Assembly (NCBI RefSeq): GCF_009184635.1 | Contig: NZ_WELI01000015.1 | Span: 1-64,000 of the forward strand | DNA length: 64,000 nucleotides | Source of the DNA: Rudanella paleaurantiibacter | GTDB taxonomy: Bacteria > Bacteroidota > Bacteroidia > Cytophagales > Spirosomataceae | Direction of reading: 5' to 3' | Shown: piece after piece, positions 34,046 to 42,737 of the stretch | Layout of the letters: every line of letters begins with the position of its first letter | Position numbering within the stretch: the stretch's first letter is position 1 | The notes under the pieces: model-generated | The model's database searches: none | The model's input: the letters and a program-made list of their open reading frames with translations, nothing else | What the model was told of the DNA's origin: nothing | Program-made: the position numbers and the translations under genes

Positions 34046-34075
34046 AATAGCCGACTATAAAAGTAGTCGGCTATT
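34046..34075 (-). terminator. Hairpin after the 232-aa membrane protein gene
   Basis: AATAGCCGACTA (34046-34057) pairs perfectly with TAGTCGGCTATT (34064-34075) over a 6-nt loop. It lies 28 bp beyond the reverse-strand stop at 34103. ATAATCAAGGGG follows, as after other reverse-strand terminators here. Confidence 0.5.
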
Positions 34076-34102
34076 CAGCTAATGGCTTAATTAAGGTAAA
34101 CC

Positions 34103-34801
34103 TTATGGTCGGCCTGAGTGGGTAAGCTCCTGTTCGCGTAAGTACAATTGGTACTGCTGCTTGCGCGTATCGAGGATGCTTTCCAGCCGCTGCAACTCAG
34201 CGTTGAAGGAAGGAGACTGGTAAAGCGAATCGGCATCTGACAGCAGTCGTTGCAACGGAGCGGTTCGGGCTACGGCAGTTTGAGCCGACACGTACCGGTG
34301 CTGCCAGTAGCCAGCGGCATACGTGTCACGCTGCTGACGGGTTTGCAGCGAGACAAAGACCAATCCACCAACCAGCAGACCAGCGACAGCTATCCCCCCC
34401 GTTAGGTAACGCACCAGTTTAAGCAACGCCGACCCCGGCTGCTCTACCCTGACCACCTTCGGGACCAACTTATCGAGATGCTGCTCAAGGGCAGGGGTAA
34501 GGGTTGCCGGAACCTGGGGTAGCCACTCAGTAAGGTGGCGTGTCAATTGCTCCTGCTGCGTCTGACCCATTTTTTCAATAGCTTCCAGCAGACCGGCAAT
34601 CAAGTGGGGAGGCAGGTCATCGGTTTGCGAAACCGGGAGTGAGGGTACTTCCTTCGAGGGTTTGGCCTGTTCTGTCTCGGCGGATGGCTTGGGGCCACGA
34701 CTCCAATACGGATTCGATGAATAAAACTTATTGGTCGGAGCAGCCCTGGGCCGGTCGGGGCAAAGTGTATCCATATCAGGGTGAGTAGGGGAGGAGGTCA
34801 T
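34103..34801 (-). CDS. Membrane protein with coiled-coil-like ends, unknown function
   Basis: In the 232-aa product a polar N-terminal half includes a helical stretch with repeated Leu/Gln (LIAGLLEAIEKMGQTQQEQL). One membrane helix is at about 135-155 (YLTGGIAVAGLLVGGLVFV), and a helical C-terminal part (LQRLESILDTRKQQYQLYLREQ) looks coiled. It follows the primase gene by 59 bp on the same strand. A structural or transfer-related role is possible. No family is recognised. Confidence 0.6.
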   Translation of the reverse strand: MTSSPTHPDMDTLCPDRPRAAPTNKFYSSNPYWSRGPKPSAETEQAKPSKEVPSLPVSQTDDLPPHLIAGLLEAIEKMGQTQQEQLTRHLTEWLPQVPATLTPALEQHLDKLVPKVVRVEQPGSALLKLVRYLTGGIAVAGLLVGGLVFVSLQTRQQRDTYAAGYWQHRYVSAQTAVARTAPLQRLLSDADSLYQSPSFNAELQRLESILDTRKQQYQLYLREQELTHSGRP

Positions 34802-34860
34802 CGGTTAAAGAATTTGGTTCGGGCAAGACCGGAGCGGCCTTGCCCAAATCGGAGACATTA

Positions 34861-37617
34861 TCACAGTTTTGCTTTGTACGTGCGGGCTGATTCCGAAGCA
34901 GATTGAACCGTTTCGCGTTGAGCGGTCTGTTCCGCCTTTATCTCCGTGTGAGGTTTGATGAGGGGCGGAGCTCCCATCTTCAGCGGACTCGAATCGGGCA
35001 GAGCCTCGCCCTGGCGGTTTTGCAGGATGTCGTTGAAGTCTTTCTGCTGCCGGGTGGGTCGCACAACGTGATAGAGCGACTGCCCCTGTCGGTTGTTGAT
35101 TTCGTCGGTAAGCAGCGTGAGTGCCTTCACCAGCAGTCGACCGTCGTTGGGGAAGTGAATCCGGGTGCGGGTTACAGCCTGACCCTGATCAGGATCGACC
35201 AAGGTTTCGCGCTGAAACTCCTGCACTCGCTTTTCCTTGTCGTTCGGGTCATTGTTGTAGTTGAACTGCTTGGTAAAGCGATTCATCTCGTCCATGAAAC
35301 GATGGAGGAACGCTTCGTTTCTGCCGCCCGCGATGTCGGCACCAGCCCCACCGGGCGACAGGGGTTGCCGTAGCTCCAGTTCCAACTTGTTCACGCCCGA
35401 ATACAAATCCTTTTCCAACTTGGCATCCTTATGGTGTTGAATGCGCTGCTCCATTTCGTCGGGCGAAATCATGGCTCGTTCCCGCGCCACCCGAAACTCG
35501 TTACCCACCTTCATCTGCATATATTCCGACTGAGCCAGTTTTCCGGCCTCTTCCGGCATCGGAATGCCGTAAGCCCTGGCATACGTGAACGCCGGAATTA
35601 CCGACTGCACCATCTCGACCGAAACCTTGACGTAGTCGTCAGGCATGATCTCTTTAAAGCGGGCCTGGTGGTTGATGGCCAGTTTATGCCCTTCTGACAG
35701 GTTGCCGTCGGGTACGTCGAACCGCTTCAGCACGTCGCTGAATGTTTTTATCTCAGGGTCGAAGGCAAACTTTGGCCCGAGCACGTTAGCCAGTGGGTTA
35801 GGAGGGAGGTTCGGCCCCGAATAGGCAATGTCCGGTTTGACGCGCAGGGCCGGGTCGGCAGCGGGGTGTTGCAGAGCGAGGTAGTTGATGGCGAACCGAA
35901 GACCGGCGTTGTCGCCATCCTGCGCGATCACAAACTGCGCCTGCGGGTTGCGGTCGAGCACTTTCTGGATAAAGCCCATCTGTCGGCTACCAGGTTGCCC
36001 GCCCGTCGCCATGTAGAACCGACGTTCGCCCTCGGCTTCAGGGTTGAGTTGCTTGAACGACATCGCATCAATGGCAGACTCAGCGACAAGGATGCGCTGG
36101 GCGGGCACCTCCTTGAAGGCCGGGCGGGCGGTTTCGAGCGGTAACTGCACCTGCTGCGGCTTTCCCTCCTGCACAAAATTGAACGAAACCGTTTCGGGGC
36201 TGAGCCGAACGACCGTACCGACAGTACCGGCAGGAAGGTCAGGTTTATCATGCATGGCCAATGGGGCTTTCAATTCGTAGAACCGGTTAGAGTGCCACAT
36301 GGCTTCCCCGCGCTCCCCGGAAGGGAACGACTTGAAGCGTTCGTTACGAATGTCCATCGACACCAGGTGACCATCCTGGGCGTACATCGGGAAGGAGGTA
36401 TTACGATGCGTGGTGCCCTTCTCCGTCGTGTAAGCAATGTTGTGAATGCGGCCGTTGAACTCCGGCGAAAAGAGTACGTCTTTATGAAGCGAGCGTCCTT
36501 CCAGATAGCGGGTGTCGGTCAGGGGCGCGATGGCGTACCGATTGTGCAGGTCTTTTTCCCGAAGCTTCGTGTCGATCAGGCTTTCCTTTACCTGCTTCAG
36601 GGGAGACGTAACGCTCTTTTCGAGTACGTAGTCGGCGGAGGACATGATACGGTCGACAGCCTTAAAAACGTTCCGGTAAATGCCGTTTTCGACTCGTTCC
36701 AGAAACTTGATCACGTCGCCCCGCCAGCCCCGCTGATCGTTCATGTCGACAAACATCTTTTGCCCGTACTTGTCGCCGGTATAAACGGCCAGCCGTTCCT
36801 TCGACCCTTTCTCGCCCCGCTCATAAATGAGCCACTCGTCGCTCGGTTTCGACTTCTTGGCATCGAGCACGAAGCCGTAATCTTGCAGCACCACTTCCAG
36901 ATCCAGCTCGCGCTTGATGGCATCGAAATCCCGCACCAACTTTTCACCACGGGGCTTTGGTGTCGGCTGCGGCTCCTTCTGGGCATTTTGGGCTGGCGTA
37001 ATCGTCGCTTCCCGATTCGTGGGGGAAGCTTTGGCCGATTCCTGGGCCGTTTGTGTCGCCGACGAGGGCCGGACCGGGGTCAGGTCGATACGGTAATCGT
37101 CGGCATACTTCTCCAGCGTCTGAATGTTCCACGCTTTGTGGTAGGCCGTGGATTCGCGCACGTTCTGGTATAGGTCGGGGACGGCCAATTGGCGATACGC
37201 CACCGAACCGTCCAGCTTGCCCCGGTTGGTGATCAGCGCGGCCCGGTTCGTCTGCGCCCGCGAAAACAGTTCGCCAAACTGATCCGGCGTAAAGCCGTTG
37301 ATGGCAGGGTAAAGCCCTACCTTCTGCGGACCGTCGCCGAGCGTGAGCATCTTTCGCGGTTGAGGGTTTTCTGTCAACTCGGGCTTGGTACGGGTAAGTA
37401 CGCGCGGACCATAGACCTCCTGAATGGCTTTGTCGAGTCGCTCGAAGTTGGCTTTTGTCGGCTCGACCCAGAGCTGCACGTTGCCAATGGCACGGGCCGG
37501 GTCGATGGCGTTCATGGCGTAATCGCCAAATGCTACGTAACGTACCCCGGCTTTATTTAACTGGCGTAGAATAGCCAACTGCTCGCGGGTGGCACGGTTC
37601 TGTGCTTTTTGCTTCAT
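34861..37617 (-). CDS. TOPRIM DNA primase (TraP-like) with degenerate nucleotidyltransferase N-terminus
   Basis: The 918-aa protein carries a TOPRIM-type domain: ILVAESAIDAMS near 509-520 supplies the catalytic Glu, and FVIAQDGDNAGLRFA near 560-574 the DxD. A DUF3991-like segment lies before it (about 235-400). The first 120 residues (VRYVAFGDYAMNA, then VQLWVEPTKANFERL) resemble a minimal nucleotidyltransferase, but the usual GG and DxD residues are replaced, so that part is probably inactive. Mobile-element primases lay down primers on the transferred single strand. It leads a leftward operon, and two small genes lie upstream. Confidence 0.8.
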   Translation of the reverse strand: MKQKAQNRATREQLAILRQLNKAGVRYVAFGDYAMNAIDPARAIGNVQLWVEPTKANFERLDKAIQEVYGPRVLTRTKPELTENPQPRKMLTLGDGPQKVGLYPAINGFTPDQFGELFSRAQTNRAALITNRGKLDGSVAYRQLAVPDLYQNVRESTAYHKAWNIQTLEKYADDYRIDLTPVRPSSATQTAQESAKASPTNREATITPAQNAQKEPQPTPKPRGEKLVRDFDAIKRELDLEVVLQDYGFVLDAKKSKPSDEWLIYERGEKGSKERLAVYTGDKYGQKMFVDMNDQRGWRGDVIKFLERVENGIYRNVFKAVDRIMSSADYVLEKSVTSPLKQVKESLIDTKLREKDLHNRYAIAPLTDTRYLEGRSLHKDVLFSPEFNGRIHNIAYTTEKGTTHRNTSFPMYAQDGHLVSMDIRNERFKSFPSGERGEAMWHSNRFYELKAPLAMHDKPDLPAGTVGTVVRLSPETVSFNFVQEGKPQQVQLPLETARPAFKEVPAQRILVAESAIDAMSFKQLNPEAEGERRFYMATGGQPGSRQMGFIQKVLDRNPQAQFVIAQDGDNAGLRFAINYLALQHPAADPALRVKPDIAYSGPNLPPNPLANVLGPKFAFDPEIKTFSDVLKRFDVPDGNLSEGHKLAINHQARFKEIMPDDYVKVSVEMVQSVIPAFTYARAYGIPMPEEAGKLAQSEYMQMKVGNEFRVARERAMISPDEMEQRIQHHKDAKLEKDLYSGVNKLELELRQPLSPGGAGADIAGGRNEAFLHRFMDEMNRFTKQFNYNNDPNDKEKRVQEFQRETLVDPDQGQAVTRTRIHFPNDGRLLVKALTLLTDEINNRQGQSLYHVVRPTRQQKDFNDILQNRQGEALPDSSPLKMGAPPLIKPHTEIKAEQTAQRETVQSASESARTYKAKL

Positions 37618-37629
37618 AACGGAAAGGGG

Positions 37630-37920
37630 TTACGGGGTTGTCAGTTCAAAACCACCCAGGTCAGGTTCGTTGGCCCGGTGCAGATCGGTAGCCAGTTCGG
37701 AGAGGTCATATTGAAGCTCCATAAAGGCCAGATACAGCCGTTCGCGCTCCTCGTCGGTGAGATGCTGCCAAAGCTCCGGGTCGTTGACCGACGCATTCAG
37801 AACGGTGATTGGCAGGTCGCCCGGCTCTTCGCCATCACCGATAAACAGCGGTTGAATCGCCTGATGAATGCGCTCGCGCCCCCATCGTACTTCCAGTTGT
37901 TCCAGATACTGCATGGGCAT
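37630..37920 (-). CDS. Small acidic protein upstream of the primase
   Basis: The 96-aa protein starts at the ATG at 37920, which overlaps the previous stop (TGATG). It ends 12 bp before the primase start. It is rich in Glu and Leu (LTDEERERLYLAFMELQYDLSEL) and likely helical. There is no recognised family. Tight spacing suggests co-expression with the primase. Confidence 0.6.
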   Translation of the reverse strand: MPMQYLEQLEVRWGRERIHQAIQPLFIGDGEEPGDLPITVLNASVNDPELWQHLTDEERERLYLAFMELQYDLSELATDLHRANEPDLGGFELTTP

Positions 37921-38258
37921 CAAAGGCTGGTTTTAACGGTGGGCGTGAGCGAGTCGGGGGCAAGGGGTTGTCCCGGCACCGGCTGCAACCGGGTATCTCT
38001 GGTGGGTGGGGGGAGCAGCGTCAACGATAGGGTAGGGGAGACCTCACCGGGCTGTTGCCGATTCTCGATTAGTACCGGACTAAGCGCGTGGACAACCTGT
38101 TCGTGGATGTCCGTCAGCACCGGTTGCCATACCACCGGTCTTCCCGCCTTGTCTGCTGCCTGGGCTAAGCAGGCATCGAACGACGGGGCGAAAAGCTGAA
38201 CCAGCCGACTGGCCTGCTCGTGTGATAGCGGGCAAACAGCTTCATTACTTTTTTTCAT
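37920..38258 (-). CDS. Small protein heading the primase operon
   Basis: The 112-aa product has a helical N-terminal half (SHEQASRLVQLFAPSFDACLAQAA) and a Pro/Thr-rich C-terminal half, probably disordered. There is no known motif. It is divergent from the M23 peptidase gene across a 76-bp AT-rich promoter region, and its stop overlaps the next start, so it begins the leftward operon. Confidence 0.55.
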   Translation of the reverse strand: MKKSNEAVCPLSHEQASRLVQLFAPSFDACLAQAADKAGRPVVWQPVLTDIHEQVVHALSPVLIENRQQPGEVSPTLSLTLLPPPTRDTRLQPVPGQPLAPDSLTPTVKTSL

Positions 38259-38322
38259 TGCTTTAGTTTAATTTTTTATCGAATTTACTTTAATTAATTA
38301 AATATTTTGGCGTTTTGCGGTT

Positions 38323-38330
38323 TAATTTTG
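38323..38330 (+). promoter_or_regulatory. -7 box just before the M23 peptidase start
   Basis: TAATTTTG at 38323-38330 fits TAnnTTTG exactly, and TTTG occurs at 38306-38309 upstream. The box ends only four bases before the ATG at 38335, so transcription would begin at or inside the start codon. That suggests a leaderless mRNA. Confidence 0.5.
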
Positions 38331-38334
38331 CCCG

Positions 38335-39036
38335 ATGGCAAAGAGAAGAATACGTTATGGACTGCATAGAAACGGCCTAATTGGGGCTGTTATTAGCTTG
38401 ACGCTGAGTGGGTCGAATTACCCAACGGCAATAAATCAGAGTAGAGAAATAGACCTGTTTGCGGCCCATACAATATCGGAATCGACTCACCCGCATTGGC
38501 TGGATCAGTGGGTGGGGGAGGCCACGTCGGAGCAGGTGGTGACTGCCTTTTCTAAACTGTTCTTTGCTTCACCGGAAAGAGCGCAGCGGATTCCATGCCT
38601 GCCTCCACTGGGTGATTGGTCGGGCAATCGGGTTTCGTCGGGTTTTGGGCTACGGGAGCATCCTACTCTGCATACCCTGCGCCACCACGATGGTATCGAC
38701 ATTGCCGGGCCACATCAATACGTTCGCTCGGCGGCTTCGGGCTTGGTGGCTACGGTCGGCTATAGTAGCACGCTGGGGCGTTACGTAAAAATTGACCACG
38801 GCAACTCCTACCAAACCGTGTATGGTCACCTGGCTTTGACCTCGGTGCGGGCTGGTCAGTGGGTAGTGATCGGCGAAACGCTCGGCATAACGGGTAGTAC
38901 GGGCCGGGCCACCGGGGTGCATCTTCATTACTGCGTCCTGAAGCATCATCGGGCGGTAAATCCTGCCGATTACCTCACGCTGGCCATCCGCTTTGTGGCC
39001 CATTACCAACAGCAACAACGTACCCAAACACGCTAA
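38335..39036 (+). CDS. M23-family peptidoglycan hydrolase
   Basis: The 233-aa protein has the LytM/M23 zinc-peptidase domain in its C-terminal half. GFGLREHP and LRHHDGIDIAG hold the HxxxD pair, and GVHLHYCV gives the HxH, with typical strands (GRYVKIDHGNSYQTVYGHL) between. The N-terminus has a weak hydrophobic stretch (GLIGAVISLTLSG). It is six bases upstream of the coupling protein gene. In conjugation it would open the cell wall for the mating channel. Confidence 0.88.
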   Translation: MAKRRIRYGLHRNGLIGAVISLTLSGSNYPTAINQSREIDLFAAHTISESTHPHWLDQWVGEATSEQVVTAFSKLFFASPERAQRIPCLPPLGDWSGNRVSSGFGLREHPTLHTLRHHDGIDIAGPHQYVRSAASGLVATVGYSSTLGRYVKIDHGNSYQTVYGHLALTSVRAGQWVVIGETLGITGSTGRATGVHLHYCVLKHHRAVNPADYLTLAIRFVAHYQQQQRTQTR

Positions 39037-39042
39037 TTTATC

Positions 39043-41220
39043 ATGCCCGAAATGACCAACAAGGAACGGGAGGGACACACCCAAACCGTCGAACTCTTCA
39101 TCATTGCAGCTATCGGACTACTGATTTTGCACTGCTTATGGTATTGCTATGAAGTTGTCTATTCAAATAGCTGGCTACAGGAATATTTTTATAGCGGTCT
39201 ATCTATATTAAACGAACGGTTGGAATTGTTCAAAAATCCGCTGATTACTAAAGCACTGGTGCTGCTACTACTGTTTCTGTACGCCATCGGCTCGAAAGGG
39301 AAAATCGACCCCTCGATTGGTCGGCACCAGGTATTGCGCTATGCTTCGGTCGGGTTGTTGCTGTTCCTGGGTTCTGTGCCGTTGCTTTACGCCAAAGCCC
39401 TTGTCGCTCCACTGGCTGTGGACGTGCTGTACATCGGCCTGACGCTGGCCGGCACCATGCAGTTGATAAAAGGCGGGCAGTATCTCTCGCGGATTCTGTT
39501 TACCCGCAGTCCGAACGACATCTTCAACGACACCAACGAGGAGTTTCCGCAGAATGAAACGCTGGTGCAGAATGAATTTTCCATTCACTTCCAGACCCTA
39601 TATGCCTACAAAGGAGCATGGCGACGGGGATTGGTCAACATCGTCAATCCGTTCCGCTCGGTGATTGTGCTGGGCCTTCAGGGGTCGGGGAAGACATTTG
39701 CAATCTTGATTCAGGCACTTTGGCAGAGTATGTACAAGGGGTACGTGACCTACGTGTATGACTTCAAGTTTCCAGACCTGACGCTGGAAGCTTACAACGC
39801 CTACCGCAAGACTATTGCTGAAAACACCTACGCCTGGACACCTGCCGACCAATTAGCTGACCGCAAACACCGGAACGATCCGCTCATTCCAAAGTTCTAC
39901 GTACTGAACTTCGATGACATCGAGTATTCGCACCGCTGTAACCCCATCGACGCCGACGGCATGACCGACGTGATGGATGCCTACGAAGCGGCTCAGACGG
40001 TCATGCTCAACCTGAACCGGACGTGGGCGCAGAAGCAGGGTGAATTTTTCCCAGAATCGGCCATCAACTTCCTGACGTCGGTGCTCTGGTATCTGCGGAC
40101 TGTCAGCCTGAAGTATCGGGGTCTTTGTGCCGTGGAGGAAGCCAAACCCGCCAACCAGCAAAACCCGCAAAGGCTGGCCACCTACGCCCGGCTATCTAAA
40201 TGCTGCACCTTCCCCCACACGCTGGAGTTCATTAACCGGCGGTACGACGAGACGTTCGCGCTCATGGAGCGTTACCCCGAAGTCGAGATTTACGTCAGAC
40301 CGTTCATCGATGCCCGCGACGGGGGCGCGATGGAGCAGTTGGAAGGACAGATTTCGTCAGTGCGGATTCCGATGGCCCGCCTTTCATCGCCGACGCTGTA
40401 TTGGGTAATGACCGGCTCCGACTTCACGCTCGACATTAACAACCCCAACGACCCCAAGATTTTGTGTACGGGCAATAACCCCGAACGTACTGCCATATAC
40501 GGCACAGCGTTTTCGCTTTACACCGCCCGGCTCATGAAGCTGGTCAACCGGAAAGGGCGACTGAAATCGGCCCTGTTTTGGGACGAACTACCCACGATGT
40601 TTCTGAAAGGGTTGGACTTGCTCATCGCCACGGCCCGCTCCAACAAGGTGGCCACCTGGCTGGGCATCCAGGATTTTGAGCAGTTGACCCGCGATTATGG
40701 AGAGAAAGAAGCCAAAGTCATCATGAACCTGGGGGCAAATGTGTTTGCTGGTACGGTCGTGTACGAAACGGCCGAGAAACTTTCGCGCCGGTTTGGCAAA
40801 ACCAATCAAACCAAAGAGTCGATTACGTACTCGAAAAACGATACGACCATCAACGTATCGCAGCAACTCACAGAGATGATCCCGGCGGCCAAGATTTCGC
40901 GCCTAAAGCAGGGCGAGTTTGTGGGGCAGTTCGTCGACAACTTCGGCGAAGAGTTCGACCTGAAAACGTTTAAAGCATTCATAGGTGTGGAAGAGCAGCA
41001 AATGAAAAAAGCTCATCAGCTACCGCCCATGCTGGACCTTGACAGCATCATACGGGACGTGTACGGCGTTGAACCAGCCGACACGACGCCGGCCATGCGT
41101 CAGGTGTTCAAGACCCAGTTGCTTCAGGACAACTACCGCCGGGTGAAAGAAGACATTCAGCTATTGGTCGATTGCGAGGTAGCAGAGTTCGGGATTGTCT
41201 TCAAAGAGCGAAAAGGATAG
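39043..41220 (+). CDS. VirD4-type coupling protein (T4CP)
   Basis: The 725-aa protein has four N-terminal membrane segments (to about 150). Walker A is GLQGSGKT with Lys at about residue 217, and Walker B is ALFWDELPT near 510, followed by LLIATARSNKVATWLGIQD as in VirD4/TraD/TraG coupling ATPases. Bacteroidetes elements name this protein MobC or TraG-family. It carries the relaxase-DNA complex to the mating channel encoded at 5.7-16.8 kb, and is here paired with the M23 hydrolase rather than with the relaxase. Confidence 0.92.
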   Translation: MPEMTNKEREGHTQTVELFIIAAIGLLILHCLWYCYEVVYSNSWLQEYFYSGLSILNERLELFKNPLITKALVLLLLFLYAIGSKGKIDPSIGRHQVLRYASVGLLLFLGSVPLLYAKALVAPLAVDVLYIGLTLAGTMQLIKGGQYLSRILFTRSPNDIFNDTNEEFPQNETLVQNEFSIHFQTLYAYKGAWRRGLVNIVNPFRSVIVLGLQGSGKTFAILIQALWQSMYKGYVTYVYDFKFPDLTLEAYNAYRKTIAENTYAWTPADQLADRKHRNDPLIPKFYVLNFDDIEYSHRCNPIDADGMTDVMDAYEAAQTVMLNLNRTWAQKQGEFFPESAINFLTSVLWYLRTVSLKYRGLCAVEEAKPANQQNPQRLATYARLSKCCTFPHTLEFINRRYDETFALMERYPEVEIYVRPFIDARDGGAMEQLEGQISSVRIPMARLSSPTLYWVMTGSDFTLDINNPNDPKILCTGNNPERTAIYGTAFSLYTARLMKLVNRKGRLKSALFWDELPTMFLKGLDLLIATARSNKVATWLGIQDFEQLTRDYGEKEAKVIMNLGANVFAGTVVYETAEKLSRRFGKTNQTKESITYSKNDTTINVSQQLTEMIPAAKISRLKQGEFVGQFVDNFGEEFDLKTFKAFIGVEEQQMKKAHQLPPMLDLDSIIRDVYGVEPADTTPAMRQVFKTQLLQDNYRRVKEDIQLLVDCEVAEFGIVFKERKG

Positions 41221-41270
41221 GAGGTTACAATCAATTGTTGATCGATAATTTAATGTTGAATGTAGTTACG

Positions 41271-41870
41271 CTAAGTCCTTTTTTCCAGACCGCTGACAAA
41301 TAGTAGTTGTAGTAACGAATGCACTGAAACTACATCGGAGGTTTCGGGCTGTGCTGTTAGGTCGTTTGCAATTCCATGCAGCGCACTGACCATCATATTG
41401 GCCATCAGCTCAATCTGCATATCAGTCAAAGGCTCGAATTCGCCGTTGGCTACGCCGAAGCGGATAATGCCAGTTAAGTGGGCAATTTCTGGTGGGTCAG
41501 TGTGCAGGCGCATCTTGGCCAGCAGTTCAGGATAGCCCTCCCGCGTCATGGTCAAAAATTCGGTAGCCTTAGCGTGACGGAAATCAAACTTTATACGAAA
41601 ATATGCCCGTAGCTGGTCGGCGGCTGTCGGGTGATTGGGCAAATCGCTGATCAGTTCGTGCAGGTATAGCTTGATTTCTCCCTCGGCGATGGTGGAAAAG
41701 ATTTCCTCTTTGTCCTTGAAATACAAGTATAGTGTGCTGCGACTCTTGCCCACCGCCCGGGCGATATCGTCCATCACCAGTTTGTTATATCCAAACAGCT
41801 TGAACAGTTTGGTCGCCTGCTCCAAAATGACCGTGCGCAGGTTGGGTTCTTTCACATCAGGTTTAGCCAT
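41271..41870 (-). CDS. TetR-family transcriptional repressor
   Basis: The 199-aa protein starts at the ATG at 41870 (MAKPDVKEP). It has the TetR HTH: ILEQATKLFKLFGYNKLVMDDIARAVGKSRSTLYLYFKDKEEIF occupies about residues 15-58. The C-terminal ligand domain is divergent, as usual. It is divergent from the endonuclease III-photolyase pair, with a 20-bp inverted repeat between. It most likely represses both directions, with an unknown ligand. Confidence 0.92.
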   Translation of the reverse strand: MAKPDVKEPNLRTVILEQATKLFKLFGYNKLVMDDIARAVGKSRSTLYLYFKDKEEIFSTIAEGEIKLYLHELISDLPNHPTAADQLRAYFRIKFDFRHAKATEFLTMTREGYPELLAKMRLHTDPPEIAHLTGIIRFGVANGEFEPLTDMQIELMANMMVSALHGIANDLTAQPETSDVVSVHSLLQLLFVSGLEKRT

Positions 41871-41928
41871 TATATGCAATGATTAGTCGAAGATACTGCC
41901 GGTTCGACGGTTCATGATAGACAAAACA

Positions 41929-41981
41929 AAATATATAACACACTGACAAAACAAATAAAAGTGTCAGTGTGTTATATATTT
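41929..41981. promoter_or_regulatory. Long palindrome between tetR and nth, probable TetR operator
   Basis: AAATATATAACACACTGACA (41929-41948) and its exact complement TGTCAGTGTGTTATATATTT (41962-41981) form perfect 20-bp arms with a 13-bp spacer. The element lies 58 bp from the tetR start and 20 bp from the nth start. TetR repressors bind such palindromes between divergent genes. The arm length would allow two dimers. Confidence 0.75.
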
Positions 41982-42001
41982 AGATAAAAATCAATAGTTA
42001 T

Positions 42002-42679
42002 ATGAAATCCGATCAACTTACAGAAGCTTACCAAATTCTGAGCCATACTTACACAACCTTCGATCAAACCGACGATGAGTGGATGACTAATGGACTCTCA
42101 GACACACCTTTCCGGAGTTTAGTATCGGTGGCATTATCGACTATGACGACCTCGAAACGGACTATTAAAGCGGCTTTAGCACTTTATGAGACGGTACATA
42201 CGTTCGAGCAGCTACGCGATATGGATGAGCAGGAACTGGTTCACCGCATCCAGTCGGTGGCTCACTACAACCGGAAAGCGAAAAATCTGAAAACGATGGC
42301 TGCTCAAATCATCGACCAGTACCACGGACAGATTCCTCAAACGAAGGAGGAGTTGCTGACCTTGAGCGGCATTGGTCGTAAGTGCGCTGACATCATGCTG
42401 AATTTTGTGTTTGAGCAGCCAGCCATCGCCGTCGATACGCACGTATTTCGGGTTGTCAATCGGCTGGGCATGGTAAAGGCCACCACTGCCAACGCCACAG
42501 CCGATCAACTCAACCAGATTACGCCCGCTGAGTTCAAACGCCACGCCCACGAATGGCTGATTCAACACGGCATGAAAGTATGCGTAGCCCGCAAGCCCCA
42601 CTGCGAGGAATGCCCACTAACCCATCTGTGCGAATACTACCAAGAACATGTTTTGAAAGGACTGACACAGGCGGCCTGA
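42002..42679 (+). CDS. nth: Endonuclease III-family DNA glycosylase/AP lyase
   Basis: The 225-aa protein has the helix-hairpin-helix LLTLSGIGRKCADIML (about 119-134, with the catalytic-type Lys), AVDTHVFRVVNRLG with the catalytic Asp near 145, and the C-x6-C-x2-C-x5-C iron-sulfur loop CVARKPHCEECPLTHLC near 194-210. Length is normal. Enzymes of this family remove oxidised pyrimidines. It is followed 58 bp later by a photolyase-family gene and is probably controlled by the divergent TetR. Its presence on a mobile element suggests accessory DNA repair. Confidence 0.9.
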   Translation: MKSDQLTEAYQILSHTYTTFDQTDDEWMTNGLSDTPFRSLVSVALSTMTTSKRTIKAALALYETVHTFEQLRDMDEQELVHRIQSVAHYNRKAKNLKTMAAQIIDQYHGQIPQTKEELLTLSGIGRKCADIMLNFVFEQPAIAVDTHVFRVVNRLGMVKATTANATADQLNQITPAEFKRHAHEWLIQHGMKVCVARKPHCEECPLTHLCEYYQEHVLKGLTQAA

Positions 42680-42737
42680 GGTGCATTGCCGTTCTTCCGC
42701 TCAACCTGCTTTCTGTTCTCAGCAGCCCGTATCAGTC

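Noticed and set aside
36250-37173. 307-aa open frame opposite the primase
   Set aside because: It is fully covered by the primase on the other strand, has a composition typical of a shadow frame (many His, Val and Arg) and no recognisable domain.
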